DNA of 11,108 nucleotides from an uncultured Collinsella sp. (lineage in GTDB: Bacteria > Actinomycetota > Coriobacteriia > Coriobacteriales > Coriobacteriaceae). The notes under the pieces are model-generated. The model had not been told where the DNA came from and ran no database searches. It worked only from the letters and a program-made list of their open reading frames with translations. Numbering within the stretch: position 1 is the stretch's first letter; each line of letters opens with the position of its first letter. The position numbers were made by a program, and so were the translations under genes. Positions 1 through 5,265 of this stretch are shown piece after piece. The stretch spans positions 1 through 11,108 of the forward strand of contig URKU01000063.1 of NCBI GenBank assembly GCA_900548515.1. Direction: 5' to 3'.

Positions 1-42
1 GTAATCAGTGGGTTGCAGGTTCGATTCCTGTCACTGGCTCCA
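1..42 (+). tRNA. tRNA-Thr (anticodon NGU, probably UGU), 5' truncated by window edge
   Basis: Only the 3' part is present. Counting back from the encoded CCA (40-42) gives discriminator T (39), a 3' acceptor strand (32-38), a T-stem of 5 bp (15-19 with 27-31) around the loop TTCGATT, and variable nucleotides GGGTT. Base 1 then falls on tRNA position 35. The visible anticodon bases 35-36 are G and U, so the anticodon is NGU, which reads Thr ACN codons. The wobble base lies outside the window. A second tRNA-Thr, with anticodon GGU, is at 5014, so this one would usefully be UGU or CGU; that part is inference. Confidence 0.85.
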
Positions 43-52
43 TGAGAGTTTC

Positions 53-90
53 GGGTCCTGTTCCTTTGTGGGGACAGGACCCGTTTCTTA
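53..90 (+). terminator. Rho-independent terminator after tRNA-Thr
   Basis: A GC-rich hairpin starts 11 bases after the tRNA 3' end. GGGTCCTGT (53-61) pairs perfectly with ACAGGACCC (74-82), and 62-65 can extend it with G-U and C-G pairs against 70-73. The T-rich stretch GTTTCTTATTT follows. It ends the tRNA transcript before the repeat array. Confidence 0.8.
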
Positions 91-117
91 TTTGATGGGT
101 CAACGGGTTTGGTGTTT

Positions 118-336
118 GTCTCGTTCTATAACACGAGGAAGCGGAAAACGTGTCTAGTTGTTACAGAATGAGACATTGCTAGGGTTCCGCTGATAAATAT
201 CTCAATCTGTAACAGGTAGAGGAGGAATACCGTCCTAACTGTTACAGATTTAGATCTAGAGAGACTTCGGCAACGAACTATCTCGATCTGTAACACCTGG
301 ACCAATATTCAGCCTCTTACTGTTACAGAATAAGAC
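118..336. repeat. Array of six alternating inverted 16-bp motifs, 81-bp period
   Basis: Six copies of a 16-bp motif, consensus RTCTNRWTCTGTAACA, occur at 118-133 (+), 159-174 (-), 199-214 (+), 240-255 (-), 280-295 (+) and 321-336 (-). Same-orientation copies start exactly 81 bp apart (118/199/280 and 159/240/321). The intervening segments are 25, 24, 25, 24 and 25 bp and show no common sequence. Copies 1, 2 and 6 form one variant (GTCT..TTCTGTAACA, with A for G at one position in copy 1). Copies 3, 4 and 5 form another (ATCT..ATCTGTAACA). Neighbouring copies are inverted and can pair as 16-bp stems with 24-25-base loops. No other copy was seen in the window. It is not a normal CRISPR array, because the repeats alternate in orientation and are short. 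The function is unknown. Confidence 0.9.
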
Positions 337-389
337 GGAAGCGGCGAGGCGTCTGACAGCCTTGCGCGAGCGTGAATTATCGGACACAC

Positions 390-482
390 GAGCGTGGAAA
401 ATCTCCCGCATGAAGAATGAGCGTGGATAATCTCCTACTTTGGACTCGAATCGAAGCCAAAAGTGGGAGATTATCCACGCTC
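390..482. repeat. Three-part palindromic repeat, copy 1 (left of the sugar locus)
   Basis: Three versions of the 20-bp half-site GAGCGTGGATAATCTCCCAC are present: direct at 390-409 (with AAAATC in the middle), direct at 419-438, and inverted at 463-482. The second and third form a long hairpin of about 17 bp, extended by CTTTGG/CCAAAAG. The first and third also match outside the half-site (382-389 against 483-489), so 1:3 and 2:3 pairings exclude each other. Half-site starts are 29 and 44 bp apart. The same arrangement recurs in mirror image at 4545-4636. It looks like a dispersed extragenic palindrome; no protein is encoded. Confidence 0.85.
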
Positions 483-554
483 GTGCGTCCTGGGGACCTG
501 GCTAATTAGATTGGATAGGGGTCTAGGGTTAATACCGATTACCTATCGCCGGCT

Positions 555-602
555 TCAGAAAAACGGCTCCCGATCTCATTGTGAAATCGGGAGCCGTTTG
601 TG
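555..602 (-). terminator. Rho-independent terminator of the PTS operon (bidirectional)
   Basis: AAACGGCTCCCGAT (561-574) pairs perfectly over 14 bp with ATCGGGAGCCGTTT (586-599), with an 11-base loop. Read on the minus strand the stem runs into TTTTTC (563-558), which suits the end of the PTS transcript that stops coding at 700. On the plus strand it runs into TTTGTGTCTT, so it may work both ways between the convergent units. Confidence 0.85.
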
Positions 603-603
603 T

Positions 604-638
604 CTTAGGAATCTGAACGGATTAATCGAGTTCCTAAG
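604..638. repeat. Small inverted repeat in the PTS 3' region
   Basis: CTTAGGAA (604-611) and TTCCTAAG (631-638) form a perfect 8-bp inverted repeat with a 19-base loop that contains the palindrome GATTAATC. It lies between the PTS stop codon and the main terminator, so it would be a stem in the 3' untranslated part of that mRNA. Its role is unknown; it may be chance. Confidence 0.4.
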
Positions 639-699
639 AGGCTTCTCTGATGCTTGCTAATGGCCTGCCAAGGATGTTCCAGATGCAAACGATAAGCCT

Positions 700-2100
700 C
701 TACTCAATATAGTTGGGGTTCTTCTTGATAATCACGCGCGCAGCGATGAACGAGACGACGATGGCGATGGCGGCGACGACACATGCCAGCACGAAGTTGC
801 CCATGGATCCGTCGGGAGCGATAAAGATGAGCGCCGAAAGAAGGCCGGGACATGCTCCAGCAACATACTCCTTCAGAACAAAGATGCCTGCAGGGAGTCC
901 AGCGCAGAGCGCGCCGATTGCCGTGCCGACAAGCAGGCGGGGACGCTCGATGAGGCAACCGTAGAACGCGGGCTCGGTTACGCCACAGAGTGCGGTGACG
1001 GCAACCGTGGTGACCATACCCCTCTTCTCCTTGTTTCCCTTCATGGCAGTTGCCAGGGCGAGGCTCGTGCCGCCAATGCAGAGGTTCGAGATGAATCCAA
1101 AGATAATGGGTGCCCAACCGAGCTGCGCCAGGCTCGTAACTTCGATTGCGATGTAAGCCTTATCGAGACCGAGCATGACGAAATAGGGGTTAAGGGCTGC
1201 CAGGATCGGAGTAGCGATAAATGCCACGTTGTCCATAAGCCACGTGACGGCATCGCTCAGCGCGTAGCCCATCATGCTGCCAGCGGGGCCAAGGATAATC
1301 AGCTCGACGGGCACGACGATGACCATGGTGAGCAGCGGCTTCAAGAACAGTTTGGTAACGTCGGGAATGATCTTCTGAAGTCCGCGATCGACAAAGTACA
1401 TGAACACGACGCCCAGTACGATGGGTACTACCGTGCTCGAGTAGTCGTTCGTCGGGATGGGAATTCCAAGAAAGTCGAGGCCCTCGGCGCCGCTAATGGA
1501 CGAGCTGATCATGATTGCGCCCAGCAATGCGCCCATGATGGGCTGCATCTTCATGACGGCGGCGAGCTGGTAGCCAAGATAAACGGGCAGGAAGCTAAAC
1601 GAAGCGCTGAAAATCGCCAGCAGGACCTGGGCGGTTCCGCTATCGGTGCTCAATCCGCAATAATTGACCAAGAGATTCTTGATCGAAAGAATGAGTCCGC
1701 CAACGATGAGTGCCGGAACGATGGGCATGAATACCTGTGCGGAGACGTTTCCGAATTTCTCGATCAAACCCATGGCGGTGTTGCCGCTTTTGATGCTCTC
1801 TGCAAGGTCTTTGGCGGTTTGGGCATCGTCGGCAACTGTGCCGCCGCCGACTTCGATTCCCGTGAAGTCAAGGAAGTCGTTGTAAGCTTCGGTGACGTTG
1901 GGGCCGATGATTACCTGAAGCTGCCCTCCGCTGACAACTGCCCCGAGCGCCTGGTCTGCCGACTTGGCGAGTTGGAGGTCGATAATCGAGGTGTCTCGTG
2001 CATCGATGCGAAGACGCGTTGCACAATGAGTTACCGATGAAATGTTTTCTTTGCCGCCAGCAGCTTTTAGGACTGTTTCGGACATTGCCTGGTATTTCAT
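700..2100 (-). CDS. PTS beta-glucoside-type EIIBC permease
   Basis: A 466-residue membrane permease of the phosphotransferase system, glucose/beta-glucoside superfamily. It imports a sugar and phosphorylates it in transit. The EIIB domain occupies about residues 1-80 and carries the phosphocysteine motif HCATRLR with Cys26. A polar linker (about 84-108) leads to EIIC (about 110-460), made of many hydrophobic segments and containing the family loop GVTEP at 373-377. Escherichia coli BglF is about 625 residues with order B-C-A. Here the protein ends after EIIC, so the EIIA domain is missing and phosphate must come from an EIIA encoded elsewhere. A clear AGGAG lies about 8 bases before the ATG, and the stop of the upstream glycosidase is only 9 bp away, so the two are one operon. 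The substrate is inferred from the partner enzyme; beta-glucosides such as cellobiose or aryl glucosides are likeliest. Confidence 0.92.
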   Translation of the reverse strand: MKYQAMSETVLKAAGGKENISSVTHCATRLRIDARDTSIIDLQLAKSADQALGAVVSGGQLQVIIGPNVTEAYNDFLDFTGIEVGGGTVADDAQTAKDLAESIKSGNTAMGLIEKFGNVSAQVFMPIVPALIVGGLILSIKNLLVNYCGLSTDSGTAQVLLAIFSASFSFLPVYLGYQLAAVMKMQPIMGALLGAIMISSSISGAEGLDFLGIPIPTNDYSSTVVPIVLGVVFMYFVDRGLQKIIPDVTKLFLKPLLTMVIVVPVELIILGPAGSMMGYALSDAVTWLMDNVAFIATPILAALNPYFVMLGLDKAYIAIEVTSLAQLGWAPIIFGFISNLCIGGTSLALATAMKGNKEKRGMVTTVAVTALCGVTEPAFYGCLIERPRLLVGTAIGALCAGLPAGIFVLKEYVAGACPGLLSALIFIAPDGSMGNFVLACVVAAIAIVVSFIAARVIIKKNPNYIE

Positions 2101-2109
2101 CTCTTTCTC

Positions 2110-3528
2110 CTAACCTTCCTGCTCCTGATACTTCGAGATAAGGTCTCGGTACCAATACCAGCTCTTTTTGGGGGTGCGCTCCAAATTGTGCTCGAAGTCG
2201 ATATGGACAAGTCCGTATCGTTTTTCGTAGCCGTTGATCCAGCTATACAGATCCATCGTCGACCAGAGGTAGTAGCCCTCAACGCGCGCGCCGTCGCGCT
2301 TAGCCCTCATCATGTGCTCGATGAACTGCCCCAGAAGCTCGATGCGGTCATCATCGTGGATCATTCCGTCTGCGTCTGGTTGCTCATAGGCGCCATGCCC
2401 GTTCTCCGTAATAAAGATGCGGGGCGCGTCATAGCGCTCGTGGATATCCATGATGGTTGAATACATGCAACTTGGGAGTATTTCGCGGCCCCATTTATTG
2501 CGGGGAACATTGCTGTCGCGGGCGCTTTCAAACAAGGGCGCAATGCATTTTCCTTCGACCTTTTTGCTCGAACTGCCCTTATTGTTCGCCGAAACGGCAA
2601 GCTCTCCACCATGCCAGTCGGTTACATACTCTCGGCAATACACGTTGAGTCCAATAAAATCGACTTTACCGTCTCTGAATTCTTCTACGTCATTTGGGGA
2701 TCGATAAAGCGAGACGCCAAGTTTTTCAAGGATTTCGTCCATTTCTGGCGGCAGTTGACCCTGAAGCGCTGGTGCCAGAATCATGCGATTGGCGAAAAAG
2801 TCTGCGTATCGAAATACGTCATCGGGGTGCTCGGTTGCCGGGTCGAGTTCGACAACGCCGCCATCGTGGACGGCACCGATGATACCGTCGTAGCCCATTT
2901 GACGATATGCACGGACTGCAAGTGCGCTTGCGCGCATCAGGTTGTACTGAAACTGCATGTAGGACCGAACGTCGAGCGATCGATTGGGGGGATAGTTGCC
3001 CAGCATGTTTACGCAGTAGCTGTAGAAATGCGGCTCGTTAACGGTGGCCCAGATTTTGACACGGTCTGCAAAGCGCTCAAAGCAAATTTTGGCGTAATTG
3101 CAGAACCACTCTGCCATGTCGTTGTTCAGCCATCCGCCTTTACAGGCAAGCGCGTAGGGCAGATCGTAATGGAACAGCGTGACGTTGGGCTCTATGCCAT
3201 TTTCGAGACAGCAATCGATGACTCGATTGTAAAAATCGATACCCTGTTCATTCACTTCGCCGATACCCGTTGGGATGATTCGGCTCCATGAAATAGAGAA
3301 GCGATAAGTATTCTGTCCGCCTTCTTTCATCATGCGGATATCTTCTTCGTAGCGATGGTAGAAGTCGCACGACACGTCGCCGTCAACATGGTTGATGTTC
3401 TTATTGCTCGTGTGGCTAAAGAAATCCCACTCGCCAAGGCCTTTGCCATCCTCATTCCAGGCGCCCTCGCACTGATAAGACGCCGTGGCGGAACCCCAGA
3501 GAAACGGCATGTTGTTCTCGTTGCCCAT
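2110..3528 (-). CDS. GH1 6-phospho-beta-glucosidase/galactosidase
   Basis: A cytoplasmic glycoside hydrolase family 1 enzyme of 472 residues, the usual family length. It hydrolyses the 6-phospho-beta-glycoside delivered by the PTS permease encoded just downstream. The acid/base Glu is in TVNEP (E165 from the chosen start) and the nucleophile Glu is in ITENG (E375). The C-terminal segment LYSWINGYEKRYG has Ser429 where ordinary beta-glucosidases have the Glu of NFEW, plus Lys436 and Tyr438. This Ser/Lys/Tyr set is the phosphate-binding signature of 6-phospho-glycosidases. A Trp (430) follows the Ser, as in 6-phospho-beta-galactosidase LacG, so galactoside activity is possible. The start at 3528 is chosen because AAGGGG lies just ahead of this ATG; an upstream in-frame ATG at 3546 would add MMERGF but has no ribosome site. 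Confidence 0.93.
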   Translation of the reverse strand: MGNENNMPFLWGSATASYQCEGAWNEDGKGLGEWDFFSHTSNKNINHVDGDVSCDFYHRYEEDIRMMKEGGQNTYRFSISWSRIIPTGIGEVNEQGIDFYNRVIDCCLENGIEPNVTLFHYDLPYALACKGGWLNNDMAEWFCNYAKICFERFADRVKIWATVNEPHFYSYCVNMLGNYPPNRSLDVRSYMQFQYNLMRASALAVRAYRQMGYDGIIGAVHDGGVVELDPATEHPDDVFRYADFFANRMILAPALQGQLPPEMDEILEKLGVSLYRSPNDVEEFRDGKVDFIGLNVYCREYVTDWHGGELAVSANNKGSSSKKVEGKCIAPLFESARDSNVPRNKWGREILPSCMYSTIMDIHERYDAPRIFITENGHGAYEQPDADGMIHDDDRIELLGQFIEHMMRAKRDGARVEGYYLWSTMDLYSWINGYEKRYGLVHIDFEHNLERTPKKSWYWYRDLISKYQEQEG

Positions 3529-3594
3529 GAATCCCCTTTCCATCATTCAACACGGTGGATACGTGTGGTGGAATTACGATTAAGATGACGTCAA

Positions 3595-3648
3595 CTGATT
3601 TGAATCATAGGAGAACGACCAAAGCTGTTTGATTCAATAAATGAATCA
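3595..3648. promoter_or_regulatory. Candidate operator in the divergent PTS/RpiR intergenic region
   Basis: A perfect inverted repeat TGATTCA-ATAAA-TGAATCA lies at 3630-3648, and a further TGAATCA half-site lies at 3601-3607 within TGATTTGAATCAT (3596-3608). It sits between the divergently transcribed glycosidase/PTS operon and the RpiR-type regulator, where autoregulators of this family commonly bind. Same-strand TGAATCA half-site starts are 41 bp apart. The binding role is inferred from position and symmetry only. Confidence 0.55.
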
Positions 3649-3679
3649 TGATTTCGATGAGGGCGGAAAGAGGGCTCAC

Positions 3680-4513
3680 GTGAATATCAATGACTTCGAT
3701 GTACTCAATCGCATTAGCTTCATCATTAACAGCGAGTCTGGGTCAAACGATGCCGCCATCGCTCGATATCTCATCGCTCACCTTAGGCGTTCGAGCGAAA
3801 TCAATGTTGCCGCGATAACCTGCGATGCATTCGTGACCCGTTCCGCTGTTCGTCGTTTTTGCAATCGATTGGGCTACCAGTCTCTTAGCGATTTGAAAGG
3901 GTCATTTACTCAATCAGTCTTTCCAAGCGACCTAAGCCATCGAGAGGAGGAATTTGGCTACGAGGAGTACAGGGCAGAGCTCGATGTGCGCATGATCGAG
4001 ATGTTCGCTGAGGTTGAAAGCGGCGTGTCCGATATCGTTATCAAGCACCTTGCCGACGAAATTGAGGGCCATAAAAACGTCGAGATCTGGTGCACTAATA
4101 ATGTGAGCGCCAATCTCGTACGATTTCAGCAGGAAATGTTCTATGCGGGCAAGATAGTTCGTATGGTTGCCGGGGCTAATGTCGCGGAATTGAAAAACGT
4201 TGAGGACGCTTCGCAGTCATTGATAATTCTCGTATCGGTCTCAGGGCTATTTGCGTCACAGGCGCGTGAGTATCTTGATTGCCGTTCGGGCAGGAAGATT
4301 CTAATTACGGCGTTTAGCAATGATGACAACGCGAGGTCTTTTGACCGTGTATATCGTCTTGGTAATGCGGGAAACGGAATTGACCGACTCGGCGTTTATT
4401 CGAAATACGCCATGACTTATTTCTTCGACCTTCTTTCGTCGTGTTACTTGAGTCGCTACCCCTGCACCAAGGGAGAGCCGCTCTATGGATCTACTTTGGC
4501 CTGGCCCGAGTAG
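3680..4513 (+). CDS. MurR/RpiR-family transcriptional regulator (HTH + SIS)
   Basis: A regulator of 277 residues with an N-terminal RpiR-type helix-turn-helix (about residues 1-75; the recognition region FVTRSAVRRFCNRLGY matches the family pattern of Ser/Thr, Val, RFC and LG). A SIS sugar-isomerase-fold domain (about 115-250) normally binds phosphosugars. It is transcribed away from the glycosidase-PTS operon and probably controls it in response to a 6-phosphosugar; whether it represses or activates cannot be seen. GTG at 3680 is preferred as start because AAAGAGG lies 6 bases before it. The longer frame from ATG 3641 has no ribosome site, and that ATG falls inside the inverted-repeat operator, but it cannot be excluded (it would give 290 residues). 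Codon use is less biased than in the translation genes downstream, as expected for an accessory sugar locus. Confidence 0.85.
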   Translation: MNINDFDVLNRISFIINSESGSNDAAIARYLIAHLRRSSEINVAAITCDAFVTRSAVRRFCNRLGYQSLSDLKGSFTQSVFPSDLSHREEEFGYEEYRAELDVRMIEMFAEVESGVSDIVIKHLADEIEGHKNVEIWCTNNVSANLVRFQQEMFYAGKIVRMVAGANVAELKNVEDASQSLIILVSVSGLFASQAREYLDCRSGRKILITAFSNDDNARSFDRVYRLGNAGNGIDRLGVYSKYAMTYFFDLLSSCYLSRYPCTKGEPLYGSTLAWPE

Positions 4514-4544
4514 TTGCACTCTATAGTTCTCCCGCTAAGTGAAT

Positions 4545-4636
4545 GAGCGTGGATAATCTCCCATTTTGGCCACAAAGTCAGGCTAAAAGCGGGAGATTAT
4601 CCACGCTCAATTTCAAAAGGGAGAAAATCCACTCTC
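4545..4636. repeat. Three-part palindromic repeat, copy 2 (mirror of 390-482); may terminate the regulator transcript
   Basis: Half-sites related to GAGCGTGGATAATCTCCC lie direct at 4545-4564, inverted at 4589-4608 and inverted again at about 4617-4636 (with AAAATCC in the middle). The first two form a long hairpin: 18 perfect pairs, two mismatches, then TTTTGGCC against GGCTAAAA. Starts are 44 and 28 bp apart, the reverse order of the 29/44 spacing in copy 1, so the whole unit is inverted relative to copy 1. It begins 31 bp after the regulator stop codon and could end that transcript, although only AATTTC follows the stem. Confidence 0.85.
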
Positions 4637-4829
4637 ACGACCTATATATAGGTACGAATAAGCCAATCGCCAAGACGCTGCAAAGCACGTTCACTCCACC
4701 ACACCAAAGTGTTCCCTTGGGAAATGTCGCCACTGCATGCAAATCCACCGTCCTTCATATCCAAACTCAACAAAACCGCAGGTCACAGCTATATAGATAC
4801 GCCCGGCACCGTGTATCTAGAGGTTTTCG
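4637..4829. other. Gene-free AT-rich stretch upstream of the tRNA-tuf promoter
   Basis: No convincing gene was found here. There are two symmetrical sites: a perfect 14-bp palindrome ACCTATATATAGGT at 4640-4653, and an inverted repeat TAGATAC (4794-4800) / GTATCTA (4813-4819), which ends 10 bp before the -35 box of the promoter at 4830. Either could be a regulator site or simply AT-rich DNA. Confidence 0.4.
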
Positions 4830-4859
4830 TTGACAGCCCCCAAGGTTGCATCGTATTAT
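4830..4859 (+). promoter_or_regulatory. Sigma-70-type promoter of the tRNA-tuf operon
   Basis: TTGACA (4830-4835, perfect -35) and TATTAT (4854-4859, -10) are separated by 18 bp, about 62 bp before the first tRNA. The -35 is embedded in GAGGTTTTCGTTGACAGC (4820-4837), which is repeated exactly at the second promoter near 6661. A strong vegetative promoter fits tRNA and EF-Tu genes. Confidence 0.85.
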
Positions 4860-4921
4860 CTTTTTCGTTCGCGGGGGCGGCGGTCCAAAAGACCAAAGGA
4901 CCTGCGGATACTTGAACGATT

Positions 4922-5003
4922 GGGAGTTTGCCCGAGTGGTTAATGGGGACGGGCTGTAAACCCGTTGGCTCTGCCTACATAGGTTCGAATCCTATAGCTC
5001 CCA
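4922..5003 (+). tRNA. tRNA-Tyr (GUA)
   Basis: A class II tRNA with a long variable arm (GGC-TCT-GCC stem). The acceptor GGGAGTT (4922-4928) pairs with AGCTCCC (4996-5002) and the discriminator is A5003. The anticodon stem ACGGG/CCCGT encloses CT-GTA-AA, so the anticodon is GUA (Tyr). The T-arm is ATAGG-TTCGAAT-CCTAT. The genome has CCC after the discriminator, so CCA must be added or repaired enzymatically. It is the first gene of the tRNA-tuf transcript. Confidence 0.95.
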
Positions 5004-5013
5004 CCCGTCAAGT

Positions 5014-5089
5014 GCCTGTATAGCTCAGTCGGTAGAGCACTTCGTTGGTAACGAAGAGGTCACCAGTTCAAGTCTGGTTGCAGGCTCCA
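5014..5089 (+). tRNA. tRNA-Thr (GGU)
   Basis: A 76-nt cloverleaf: acceptor GCCTGTA with TGCAGGC, anticodon stem CTTCG/CGAAG around TT-GGT-AA (anticodon GGU, Thr ACC/ACU), T-loop TTCAAGT and encoded CCA. It lies 10 bp after tRNA-Tyr. The order Tyr-Thr-...-tuf resembles the tRNA genes ahead of tufB in Escherichia coli. Confidence 0.96.
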
Positions 5090-5092
5090 TCC

Positions 5093-5169
5093 GGCGGTGT
5101 AGCTCAGTTGGTTAGAGCACACGGTTCATACCCGTGGCGTCACTGGTTCGAATCCAGTCACCGCTACCA
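5093..5169 (+). tRNA. tRNA-Met (CAU), elongator type
   Basis: A 77-nt cloverleaf with acceptor GGCGGTG/CACCGCT (first pair G-U), anticodon loop TT-CAT-AC in stem CACGG/CCGTG, T-arm ACTGG-TTCGAAT-CCAGT and encoded CCA. It lacks the three G-C pairs in the anticodon stem and the 1-72 mismatch of an initiator, so elongator Met is preferred. A lysidine-modified tRNA-Ile2 also reads as CAU and cannot be strictly excluded. Confidence 0.93.
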
Positions 5170-5180
5170 TAGGTAACACG

Positions 5181-5211
5181 GTGGCTTCTCAATAGTATGT
5201 TGAGAGGCCAC
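5181..5211 (+). other. Leader hairpin between tRNA-Met and tuf
   Basis: GTGGCTTCTCAA (5181-5192) pairs over 12 bp, with one G-U pair, with TTGAGAGGCCAC (5200-5211) around the loop TAGTATG. There is no T-run after it (TATGGTATAAAG), so it is not a standard terminator. It could be an RNase processing site that separates the tRNAs from the tuf mRNA, or a 5' stabilising stem. Confidence 0.6.
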
Positions 5212-5265
5212 TATGGTATAAAGGCAAAGTCCCGTCCGGGGACGACCTGTTTAGAGGAGGGCTTT

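Noticed and set aside
1..42. An integration site duplicated from the tRNA-Thr 3' end
   Set aside because: No second copy of the tRNA 3' end and no integrase gene is visible downstream in the window.
118..336. Calling the alternating motif array a CRISPR array
   Set aside because: The repeats are only 16 bp and alternate in orientation, there is no leader or cas gene in the window, and six half-palindromic copies do not match any CRISPR class.
463..660. A 65-codon plus-strand frame in the gap before the PTS operon
   Set aside because: It starts inside the palindromic repeat and runs through the bidirectional terminator; no ribosome site.
2611..3291. A 226-codon plus-strand frame inside the GH1 gene
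   Set aside because: It is antisense to a gene with intact catalytic motifs and shows no domain of its own.
4543..4833. A 96-codon plus-strand frame after the regulator
   Set aside because: It starts in the hairpin repeat, runs into the tRNA-tuf promoter and has no ribosome site or recognisable sequence.
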